From assembly GCA_007922225.1 (NCBI GenBank), contig ML679962.1, positions 36,905,863 to 36,969,862 on the forward strand: 64,000 bases of DNA, read 5' to 3'. Shown here one piece after another: positions 51,051 to 60,985 of the stretch. The DNA comes from Emydura subglobosa. Lineage: Eukaryota; Chordata; Testudines; Chelidae. Each line of letters starts with the position of its first letter. The first letter of the stretch is position 1. The notes under the pieces are model-generated. The model ran no database searches. It was not told the DNA's origin and saw only the letters and a list, made by a program, of their open reading frames with translations. Position numbers and translations under genes: made by a program.

Positions 51051-51932
51051 TTCTAGAGCAGTGTTTCTCAACCTTTTAAGTAGCAAGTACCCCCTAACTT
51101 CTGAAAATTTTAATAAGTACCCAACACTCAATTTTCCACAGGATTTATATTTACAGACTAATGTGAGCCATGTGTTTTGGAGGAAGGGCTGAGTATACAA
51201 GGCCGTGATATGACTGATGTCAGATCTAGTGTGGGTAGGGTTACCACCTTTACACCAGGGGTGCGCAACTCAAGTATGTACCTGGGCTAGAGGTGATGTT
51301 GGCCAAAGCTAGGAGGCTTTGAGCAGCATGCCAATGCTGGGGAATGTAAAGCACTGCGCCAAATTTTATGCCTTAGATTTGAGAGGAGAAAGGGGTGAGA
51401 GAGAGAGAAACAGGAAAAGAGGGTAACTGGTAAAATCTCGGGCTGTCCTAGTCCTTAATTTCACTACTCAGCTGGAGCAGTGAAACTGACAAGTTTTCTG
51501 GGCACTGGGCTTTGAGCCAGGGAGGGGGGTTGCCACCTGGGCAAGTTGCAGGCAGCTGCCACTTGGCTGCCAGCCCGGGAGGTGGGCGACTGCCACCCAA
51601 TCCGAGCTGGGGCAGAGGAGGCTTTCGTGCTGCTGGAACCTAGGGATGCAGGCAGGCGGCTGCTGCCCATCTTCAAGCTGGGGCGCTGGAGGCTGCCTCT
51701 CGGCTTGGAGCCGGGGTGCGAGTGGCTGCCACCCATCTGCAAGCCCAGCTCATGAGACGCAGGAGGCTGCTGCCGGCCTCCTACCTGGGAGCTGGGACCC
51801 TGCGGGAAGCAGGGGGCTGCTGCCCACCTTCCTCAAAAGCCGGCAGCTGCCACCCACATCCCCTTCACTCTGTTTTTCCCCAGGTACCCCCAGGGGCATG
51901 CGTGCCACAGGTTGAGAAACTATGTTCTAGAG
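51051..51932. mobile_element. hAT-type non-autonomous DNA transposon with 8-bp target duplication
   Basis: The element proper is 51059-51924. It begins CAGTGTTTCTCAACC and ends GGTTGAGAAACTATG, 15-bp inverted ends with two mismatches, of the CAGNGTTTCTCAA type typical of hAT elements. Both sides carry the identical 8-bp duplication TTCTAGAG (51051-51058 and 51925-51932). An 8-bp target duplication is the hAT hallmark. No transposase frame is seen. The interior includes a GC-rich degenerate repeat (listed separately) and, at about 51261, CAGGGGTGCGCAACTC, which looks like the end of another hAT family. Confidence 0.93.
51525..51865. repeat. GC-rich degenerate tandem repeat inside the hAT element
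   Basis: Recurring blocks of the type GGCTGCTGCCCA or GGCTGCCACCCA alternate with GAGCTGGG, GGAGCCGGGG and similar. Spacing is irregular, roughly 40-60 bases. It codes for low-complexity frames in several phases, which are not genes. The exact unit and copy number need computation. Confidence 0.6.
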
Positions 51933-52877
51933 CCAAGGAGTTTTGTCTTTGATTCACTTTCCTTTCCTTTTGCATTTTTCTAACTTATTGGACATGGTAA
52001 AAGGCATCACTAGACAGAGAGAATTTTGGTTCTCTGATCTGATTTTCCAAGGCCAGGGGAGAAAGAAGATGGAATACACTTGAACTAAAATCCCTTCAAT
52101 TGCTTCATTGTTAACCTCTCGGTCAGACTCCTAGAACTCCGCCTTATAGCTGCATATAGAGGAAAGACAGTCTGAGTAAAAACGCAGCAGTTTGCTTCGT
52201 TTTTTTGTGGGTTTTCTAGTGGCCATATACACGTTCGCAGCAACATTCAGCCAGGGGTGGGGAGGGGGTTCTTCCATTTCAAAAGAACTCCAAGCAAAAC
52301 TCAGTCATAACTGCTGAGTGTCGCCAGCTTCCATCTAACCCATGCAAAATGGCAAAGTTCACTTGCTTTCACTCAAAATGAAATCCAGGCTTGCTCAAAA
52401 CCCAGTACCTGTTGAAGCCGGTGGAAATTCAGTCCCCAGGCTCCAAAACCTTTTAGATGAATGTGGGCTGTATCTCCGTGTGTGTGTGCTATGTATTCAG
52501 GTTTTGCCATTAAAGCTCTGTGCCGCTACACTGAGCAGTTTCTTACAGCTGCGAGGCAGGAGATGCCCCTTCCAGCTGAATGCAAGAAATGACTGCATTT
52601 CTCTTTCTGCAGGGAGATTGGCGGGTGGGGAGGGAGTGAAAATATCTGATGTTCTTGCGGTCAGTAAATGACACACAACTGATCTAAACACCTTTGTGCT
52701 GTCATCAGCACCTTCTGAATTTAAAAGGGCAAAATTAAAAATTAAAGGTACAGTTCAGTAAAAAAAAAGAATCCAGCCAGGATCACTAGGATTTCTCTTT
52801 AACTGAACCAACTGCATAACTAGTGTTAGGAAATATTCAGTGATGCATTTTGTTACTCTTTTGAGCCATCTGAGGGC

Positions 52878-52995
52878 GGGAATTTCAAAAGGGCTCAGCA
52901 TTGATCTAACTCTGCTTCCATCCAATCGGAGTCCGTCCACCTATCCAATTCTGTGAGAGCAGAGTTAGGCCAGCACAGAGGGCTTTTGAAAATCC
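52878..52995. repeat. Foldback repeat, TTTTCAAAAG type
   Basis: The left arm (GGGAATTTCAAAAGGGCTCA to about 52919) and right arm (from 52956, ending GGGCTTTTGAAAATCC) pair over about 40 bases with perhaps three quarters identity, including CTAACTCTGCT matching AGCAGAGTTAG. There is no coding content. Confidence 0.6.
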
Positions 52996-53504
52996 ACCTG
53001 TAGTGTTTGTAAGTTTCCCTTCTAATCTGTCTTCATAACTTCACAGAAACATTGCTTTGGAATCAGGAGATAGGAAGTTTGAAGAAGTGAAAGCTTAAAA
53101 CTGCCGTTTGCCAGTTATTACAAAATCAATCTGGTATGTGCTTTTGATGACATACCACTTGAAGTATAACTAGATGCGTTATTTTTAGCAAGCTACATTT
53201 CCTTTTTGCCTAGCATCCATCCTCAGTCCCACGTAAGATTCACATTATTCAATCTCTGGGTTGTCTTTGCTAAATTCATCTTCCCTCTCTAGCATTTTAC
53301 ACCATATACTTTGAAACCTCCAAATACCTGGTAATCCACTTTAATATTCCTCACTTTAACCTAGGTCACCCTCCAGAAATAGAAAATGCCATACGTTTTC
53401 TCATTTCAGACACTGTCATGGTACAGCAAAAATCCATTTTCTAACATCATTCAGTGGACTGTATGAAGAGAATGTATTATACCCAAATCAACTCCATCTC
53501 AAAT

Positions 53505-53660
53505 CCCTGTCTGACCTTTGGCGAGTCACTTAGTCTGTCCATGCCTCAGTGTCTCATCTGTACAAAGGGGATAACAGCACTGCCCGGCCTCACAGAGGTG
53601 TGAGGATAAATATAGCACAGAGTGTGAACTGCTCAGATTTGCAATGATGCAGGCCACATA
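53505..53660 (+). repeat. MIR-type SINE
   Basis: In forward orientation the core shows CTTTGGCGAGTCACTTAGTC, ATGCCTCAGTGTCTCATCTG, AAAGGGGATAACAGCACTGC and CACAGAGGTGTGAGGATAAA. Confidence 0.88.
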
Positions 53661-55939
53661 AGATCCTAAGATGATGTTGGAGGGAAATTGCAAGGTCTTG
53701 CACCATACTGTTCACAAATTCAAAGGTAAACAGCATAAGAAGCATTTCATTAGACAGTAAAACCGAACTGCAGATTGGAGTCACGCAGACTCTGTCTTTG
53801 CACTGGAATGTGCAGTAGCTTGGCTAAGTGAACACGTACTCCTTAAAGATGAGGCTGATTCAGCCACCAACTCCTGTTTTGCTTGTCAGTATCATATTGC
53901 ATGGCAAATGATGTCGATTGCAGAAGTTGGAGGCATGTGTTGTAGCAATCAGGGAGATGGCTATAGTTCGACTGTCACCATTTTAATTCACAGTGTGCAT
54001 CAAGGGACTGTAGCACTCACAGACTGACTGTAATTGTCTAAGGACCCTGCTGGTTTTGAGGTAAACGGCATTGGTGAATCAGCACCAGTGTTTCTACGGC
54101 TTTTCTAGGAGTGTGACTTCATTCTCTCTGGAAATTCATAGGAAAAACAACTGCTTCATGCAGAGAAATGTCCTGCCGGCAAGCTGTGTTTTGGATACAG
54201 CATTGCATGCAGAACATAGAAACTTCCCTTCCTGGTTTGTCTCCTTCACCTCTTGTATCTTCTCGTGAACCAAGTGTAAGATCCCCCGGGGAAGGGATTA
54301 TCGTTTGGTGTTTGTGCAACGTGCTGCACAGTGGGGGCCGATCCTGACTGGAGCCTCTCAGCCATGCTATCCTACAAATAACAAGTATGTAGATTCTTAC
54401 ATGAGAAGCCAGTCAAGGGTAGTTGAACCAGCTGTGCAAGGTGCTGAAAACGCCCACCTGCTACAGAGCACTCCTACAGCATGCAGAATTCAAACAGTCA
54501 GAGCGGAGACAAACTGCACGGCGTGTTGGTGCAAATGTTAGAGTGCCCACAGGATGGGACCGTAGACTGGTTCTGGCTGATTTCTGTAGTCAAAGTGAAG
54601 AGAATTCCTGCAGAATGTTCTCGTTGGTTCTGCTTACAAACCTACCGTCTGGCACAGATGCCGGGTATGTTTGCATTTGCATCGTTCCGAGCTCGGATGC
54701 AAATGACAGGGCCCAGCCCCTGAAGTTACAAACCGGCATGTGTTGTGCAGGTTTACCATAGGAGGTAAAAATCCCCCTCTCAGTGCCACCCGAGAAAACA
54801 GCTGGTTGTAGTAACCAGAGCGCAGGATTCTCTCTCCGGCGTCTGCGTTAGCCAGCATCAGATGCCAACCACTTACAGCTTGTGCCACCACAGCATAGCT
54901 TCAGCTGGCAGTGCAAAACCAACTGCAAGCCAAGAGCTGACTGTAAGGGAGAGATTGTGTGGGAAGACGGAGGAGAAGATAGCCTTTGCAAGTGCTTTTT
55001 AATTATTTGGTTTTAATATCCACTTGCACAGCCTTGAGGAGTGCAGTGTGCATGCTTCTCTCCCGCCTTCTGCCACCAGGGCCGGCTGATACCCGTCTTC
55101 AGAGGCTGCCTCCATTTTGTGAGGCGTTGGAAAAGCTTGTTGTGGTTAGCCTGTTTTTAAGGCCAGCGTCAGACTCTGTAGCTGGCTGGCAGTTCCCTGG
55201 CTCGGGCTGCCGTGGGCCAGGGAAGGAGGGTGTGTGTTCTGCTTGAATTAATGCCACACAGCTAGAAAAGGTGGGAAGCAAACAATTTTAATGAAACTGC
55301 AGCGGGTGCAGCTGTCACAGAATGGACAGCATGCGGTACCAGCCTCAGTTCACTGGAGCGCAGTGGCTAATTTCCCAACATGCTGCAGGTGGGGAGAGCA
55401 GGAGCGAGCCCTGGGTGTCATGTGGTTTCCTCTTCACCAAGGGACAGTCAGCTCTGAAAGCTTTTCAGTAACCTTCTCTGTGCTGGCCTGAAAACATGCA
55501 TATCCCAACATGCTGCCCTTCCTTGTGTGGGGTTCTGTTGAGCCTGGGCCAGAGCTGCCTGGAGAGAGCAAGGTGCTAGCCTGGCAGTTGGGAGACATGA
55601 GCCCAGATGGGCGAAGGGTGTCTGTGTGCCGCCTTTGTGACTCCCTGGGTCCCGAGCCAGCCAGGCACCAGGCCACTCACAAGTGTAAGCTAGAGCAACC
55701 CCAGGCTGCTCTGAGTGCTGCTGATTTGTCCAGTGGTTCCCTGCCTCACCCTTATGGCTCACTCCGCAAGTCTGCTGTGCTGGTGCCAGAAGGACTGGAA
55801 TTATCATGCCAGCCCTGGGCTACCCTGGGCTACGGGAATTGCAGGCACCAGGGTGAGCCAGCTTTCCCTGATTTGTGCTGGCAGAGAGGGTAAGCCAGCT
55901 TAGTCATTGGATCACTGGGTGGCCAGAAACTAACCCCGC

Positions 55940-56050
55940 CCCATCGACTGTTTCCTCACCTACAAAACGGGGATAATGACATTCACCTCCCTGGGGAGTT
56001 GTGGGGATTAACTGGGTAGCACTCATGGAATGTTTTGATGATAAAGGGCC
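55940..56050 (+). repeat. MIR-type SINE fragment
   Basis: GTTTCCTCACCTACAAAACG, GGGATAATGACATTCACCTC and GTTGTGGGGATTAACTGGGT follow the MIR 3' half in order, then GATGATAAAGGGCC. Confidence 0.85.
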
Positions 56051-56538
56051 ACATGCAGTTCTGCCCCCTTCCACGAGGGCTGAGGTTGGCTGTAAAAGTG
56101 TTTGTTGATTTGTGAGTTCTCGCCATGCTCTGTACTGTGAGCGGAAAGCATAAAACAAGGAAATTCGCATGGACGCATGGGATTGTAGAGAATTTCTAAG
56201 CATTCAGGATACCTTTCTGCAGCTCTTGAGCATGCTCTGAAAGTATTTTCAGGCAAAACATCTAATAATGAGGGACATTAAAAAATGTGAACATAGGTTT
56301 GATTGTGTTCAATTAGACCCCTGTTCCCTAAACCCACTGTCCATTTCCAGGATACCCGGTCTCTGATACATGACACAGGTGAAGAACCCATCATGATTTC
56401 AAAGAGTTTTTGAAATCTGTCTTGCTGGGTTTTTAAATCTCTTACGATGACAGGTCGTGACGAGGAACTTGAGAGAAGTCTGGTTTTCAGCTTGAATTCG
56501 CCTGTCAGTCAGATTGAACTCTTGGAAAGCGCACTTGG

Positions 56539-56666
56539 AGGCCCTAATCCTGCAATCAGATCTGCACGCGACAAACCCCTGCACAGCATGGACTCCCATT
56601 GAAACCACAGGAGTCCGCAAGGGCACGGGTTTCTACCACACGCATCCAGTTGCATGATCAGGGCCT
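56539..56666. repeat. Foldback repeat, GGCCCTGATCCTGCAATC type
   Basis: The left arm starts AGGCCCTAATCCTGCAATCA and the right arm ends CAGTTGCATGATCAGGGCCT. These pair over about 45 bases at roughly 70 percent. The centre contains GACTCCCATTGAAACCACAG, the same core as other foldbacks. A diverged half copy may lie at 57061-57100. Confidence 0.65.
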
Positions 56667-58502
56667 GCCGTGTGAACCGTGGGCACAGAATACTGAACCA
56701 CTGATGAGCACCCTGGGTTTTGAGTTTGAACAGCTCCAGCTTTCAAAAGGATATTTCCGACCTCCCCAGATCTGTAAAATTCCAGTTTAAATTACAAAGC
56801 CATTTTCAATATATAAAATATGGCCAGAAATATTGTTTGCAAAACCAGTAGTTCTTTCGTTCTCCATTCCTGTGATGTAAAAACTTCCACTCAGATCTAT
56901 TCCAAATTTGGTAGAAATTAATGTTTTCCCAGTCCAAAGGCGTGCCTGCCAAGTCTCAGCTGGAAGGAATGTTTAAGGCTGATTGATTGGACCCTTGAAA
57001 ATATTAACTTCTAATAGACCGACTGGCTGGCTTTTAATTACATGCAGTTGTTCAAATATAGGCCCTGATCCTGAGAAGCGCTCGGCACAGCCCCAGGGGA
57101 GAAGTTGCAGGGGAGGCTTCAAGCCACGTTTGCATCCCCAGTCATGGGCTGATGATGTGTGGTTGGCTGGCCCCACGTGGTGAGGAAGGTGTGGCTTAGA
57201 GCTACAGGGATTCTGACCACCAGATCTGCTCAGATTCTCTGGTAGTGAGGGCTACAGAGGTGGGATCCACGTTCGGTAGATATACAGGCAGCAGCAGTTT
57301 GATCTGACTCCAGTACTGTGTCTAGCTGAGCCTGCCTAAAGAGGAACTCCCAGACTCCAAGCTGCGCGCCTGCTTTTGCTCTTCCATCCATGTATGGGCA
57401 AGGTGAATAGGAAGATATGATTGATCAACAGGGCAAAATAGCAGACACTATCCAGGCCCTGAGACCGATTCTTTGTTGGCCTGCTCCTTGGGCAGTTGTA
57501 GGCACCAGGGCGACATGCCCGCGAGAGCACTGCTAAATGGGGATGGGGCCCTTTTACACTCGTTACACAAGGTTGTCTGCTCAGGGAGATTCATGCCTGC
57601 AGGAATCAGCCCACACCAGGCGCCCCCGCTTTCCTGGTTTGCTGAGGAGCTGGGGCTTGTCTTTAAAGCACTTTGCCTTTCGTTTTCACTCTGTCATAGA
57701 AAGCCGGTAAGCCACTCCCCAGGCTGCGGGGAGCACACGCTTTCACTCTGCAAGGGGAGTCTTTGGAAGTTTTGGAGTTGTTTTCCCGTCCCACTAGTTT
57801 TTACAGGAGAGTGGGAATTGGATCCATAGTTCCTTGCATTTAATGCTCATCTCAAAATAATATCATGCACCCAAGACACGTTATTTAATCCTTCCCTCGT
57901 CTCAAAGCGGATAAGAAAGGACCTGCCAACTTCCAAGGTATAGTCCAAATCCTGCCCCCTTTCCATGGTGGTGCCTCCCCTCCTGTCTGTTTGCTCAGGG
58001 ATCCGGAGGCTAGTGGCTGTCTCCCAGTCCGTATTTCTTAAGGGGAGCAGCAGAGCAGTGGAGATCTCAGGTGAGGAAAGAGTAACCCCAGGCTGCTGCT
58101 GGGGAAGAACCCGTTCCCAAGCTGCCACATCGTGCCCAAGAGTCAGGTGGCTGCGTGGAGGGCTCAAGCCTGGGTGCTTGAAAAAGGAGCATATCTGCAT
58201 GGAGTACCTGGATTTACCAGTCTGCATCTGCTAGACAGACTCAGAACAGGGAGCAGCCTCTGTAGCTGTGGGATCTGTGAGTCAAGTGGCGCTGCTCTGA
58301 GCGCCGCAGGGAAGATTTGCTTGGCTCTGGGTCCTGTTCAGTGATCCGCTAAATCAGAGCGGTGCTGACCTCTCAAGTCGGCCCCGGATTGGAAGCAGCT
58401 TTTTAAAATGCCTATTTTGTGTTTGTCAGAGTTCACAAGTGCTTTGTAGGCTTCCCAGTCAGCTGATTCACTATTGATAGTAGGTATTTCCAGTGGGTAG
58501 GC

Positions 58503-58718
58503 CAGGGGTGGCTAAAATTACTGACCACCCAAGAACCCTCCCCCCCCGGGCAGAATCCTCTAGCCCCACCACCCTGCAGCAGGGCAGAAGCTCTGAGCTC
58601 TCCACCCCAGCCTGGTAAGTGGAGAATGAGGGGAGGGGGGCACAGGAGGCTTTGTGAGCCTCACTTTAATTGTAAAAGAGCCGCACGTGGCTCACCAGCC
58701 ACGGTTTGGCCACCCCGG
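58503..58718. mobile_element. Short hAT-type remnant
   Basis: The left end CAGGGGTGGC and right end GGCCACCCCGG are inverted matches. Inside, GAGCCGCACGTGGCTC and CCAGCCACGGTTTGGCC follow the pattern of a common hAT MITE in turtles that I recall as CAGGGGTGGCCAAC. No 8-bp target duplication is apparent. Confidence 0.6.
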
Positions 58719-59769
58719 TAATACTTTTTTTTACAGAGAGCAGGCGGTGTCGCTACAGCTAGCATCCATTTTGCTGGGGAAACAAAGCCAATGAATTTTC
58801 AAACAAAATATTACTTCTCTGAATCCTCCTTCCTCCTCTTCTGAGTGGACTAAAAAGCTCTGTAAGGCCTTGAACTCTAGCATACACAGGGTGAGTTTGT
58901 TGCGTACTGCGCAATCCCCAGAACTACCCTCACTGGGATAGGGAAGTCCCTGGTGGTGGGAATTTGGCACAACCAGCTCTGCTGCCTGCCTCTGAGCCTC
59001 CCCCTGTGTATGGGCGTGCGAGGGGTGTTGCTGGAACACTGCACACTGGTGATTCCTGACTTGTGGGACAATGACCCCTGGGAAGCTGTTAACTGCTGAT
59101 GTGTATGTTAGAGCAGCTCTGAGCCACACCTCTGAGTGCACACATGTGCACAGCAGAGCTTGGACTTACCTAGGGATCTAGACCATTAAGTTCTAAAAGG
59201 GTCTGGATTTGGGGCCCCGGGTTATCCTACATTTTTTACCTTGCTATATTGGAATGGTGTATGTGTCCTATGTTCAGGGGAAAACATTTCTCTGAGGTTA
59301 ACCCATTGGCTGTTTAATGTGAGTGCTAAACACCAAAAAGCAGACTAGCCGACTGTGCTGTGCACCGTCACCTGGCAAGTTAAGTTTTAAAAAACCCTAA
59401 ACATAGTCTCTTGGGTTACCAGAGTGGAAAACAAGCCCTAAATGAGGCACCGCCCCAGTCCTGCAAATGGGATCTGTAAGGCTGGACCGGGTGTCCACGA
59501 GCGTCTGCCTATGTGGATCTCTTTGTGGGACTATAGTTTTACTGTCATTAGGAGCTTGGCCCTGCCAATATGCAGGGAGCGTGACTCGTCTGAATAGCCC
59601 TGTAGTTTTCTTAAAGCAAATGTATTTAAGGTACAGCTGAGAATTCAGTTTCAAACATGGGTGCTTAAAAAGGACATTTAAATCCCACAATGGCTGTTCT
59701 AGTGAATAATTTTATGGATAATACTGGTGGTGTTTTTATAGCTGCTGTTGTAATTATTTAACATGGCGA

Positions 59770-59865
59770 CGGTTTTTATTATCTGTATTTCCACAGCACC
59801 AAGGGCCCTAGGCGAGGCCCATGACCACGTTGCACTAGGCACTGTACAAACACATACAACTGACA
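59770..59865 (-). repeat. Short interspersed repeat fragment (GTGCTAGGCGCTGTACAAA type)
   Basis: ATTATCTGTATTTCCACAGC, CCAAGGGCCCTAGGCGAGGC and TTGCACTAGGCACTGTACAA match a widespread turtle/crocodilian SINE-like repeat. It shares its core with the fragment at 493. Confidence 0.7.
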
Positions 59866-60820
59866 ACCTCTGTACTTAGATGCATAAGTTATATAACACA
59901 GCAGGGAATAACTCAAACGGGTAGGGTTAGAAGAGTTACTTCTATATTTTTTAAAGAATTTTTTTGCAGTCTCAGCAAATTTGTTACTAATTTTCTGTAC
60001 TCGCCAGTAAATTGGCGGCTAGTAAAGTGTGCTCATCCTATTGGTTGCAATGCTGTTAAACCAAGCGACATTTCATAGCTGCGTTTTGCAAGCAGCCGTG
60101 ATCACCTCACTCGATATTTAGTGACCTGAGATCATTCGACTTGCACTGCTCAGGAGGCATTGCCTTTCCCAGTGGTTGTGTGAAAAGAGAAATCAGTGGC
60201 AGTGCAGTTGTATTTATTGTTTTTAATAAAAGGAACCATGGTTGTTTTTTACCATTCACTCTGCTACCAAATACTCTGAAATGATTCCAACTGAAAGAGT
60301 TTTGAAAACAAATGTACATTTCCCCATAGATGTGTGTGTGATTTTGATATTTCACTCAGAAGAATATAAGAAGCCTCTAAGAAGGCTAATGGGGTCAGTT
60401 TCACTTCTTCATACTAGTAGGCTTCACTTTCACTTGTTATATAGCAGCCCAGTGCTCTGGTGTTTGAATTCACAGAGCAAATGGTGGTTGTTGCTGCTGT
60501 TTTTATTGTTAGTTCATGAAAATATTTCTGTTTGTATTCGGTTGTGAAGAATGCTCTTTTCTTTTTAGCAAACCTATATTTTAGGCTTAAGTTTAATTTA
60601 CACCTCGAAAGGTGCAGCAATTGTAGAATTGTTTGGGTTTTTTCACATGACTGATACAGTAATAAATATGACAGATGGCTTTAAGAGACAGGCAAAATAG
60701 CTTAGCAGAGTGCCCCACTTAGCTGATAGTTTTGTTAGTTATCCAGACACATCCATAATTGATTTTCTTCCAGTACCCTAAGTGTTACATTCACTGAAAT
60801 GCAGCTTTGTTATTTTTTAG

Positions 60821-60985
60821 GGCCGGTGTACTCGAGAGAACTGCAAATATCTCCACCCTCCCCCGCACTTAAAAACACAACTCGAAATAAATGGACGCAA
60901 CAATCTGATCCAGCAAAAGACAGCAGCAGCCATGTTTGCACAGCAGATGCAGTTCATGCTACCGGGCGCTCAACTGCAGCCAATT
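60821..60985 (+). CDS. MBNL3: Muscleblind-like protein, second coding exon (rest of zinc finger 2 and start of linker)
   Basis: This exon encodes residues 59-113 in the exon-2 numbering continued from 22238. It completes finger 2 as C-X7-C-X4-C-X3-H with C53 from the previous exon and C61, C66 and H70 here. The conserved helix and linker motif follows, recognisable as [18 protein letters not shown]. The residues GRCTRENC (Thr62, where MBNL1/2 have Ser as I remember them) and [11 protein letters not shown] (Phe where MBNL1/2 have Leu) point to MBNL3. The exon ends with the sequence for LQPI before a GTAAGT donor, 165 nt, phase 0 throughout. The following FMLPGAQ segment looks MBNL1/2-like, so the paralogue call is good but not certain. 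No stop or frameshift is present. The second zinc-finger pair must lie beyond the window. Confidence 0.95.

Larger units (their letters stand above)
22239..60820 (+). other. MBNL3: MBNL3 intron between the two N-terminal coding exons (38,582 bp)
   Basis: The donor is AAG|GTGAGG at 22239 and the acceptor is TTGTTATTTTTTAG|GG ending at 60820. The phase-0 junction cuts zinc finger 2 between its first and second cysteines. The intron contains two assembly gaps and the repeats listed separately. Unlisted stretches show no recognisable exon or RNA gene: 22245-23160, 23830-25350, 25830-28630, 28900-30840, 31710-34030, 34150-35360, 35600-36355, 36455-37700, 37805-38695, 38810-46285, 46400-51050, 51935-52870, 53000-53500, 53665-55935, 56055-56535, 56670-58500, 58720-59765 and 59870-60820. 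The part from about 38 to 48 kb is richer in G+C and has longer random frames. Alternative first exons that make finger-pair-lacking isoforms in this family could lie here but cannot be recognised by eye. Confidence 0.9.

Noticed and set aside
51546..51952. Gly/Pro/Cys-rich frames resembling a repetitive protein
   Set aside because: They come from the GC-rich degenerate repeat inside the hAT element and occur in several phases at once.
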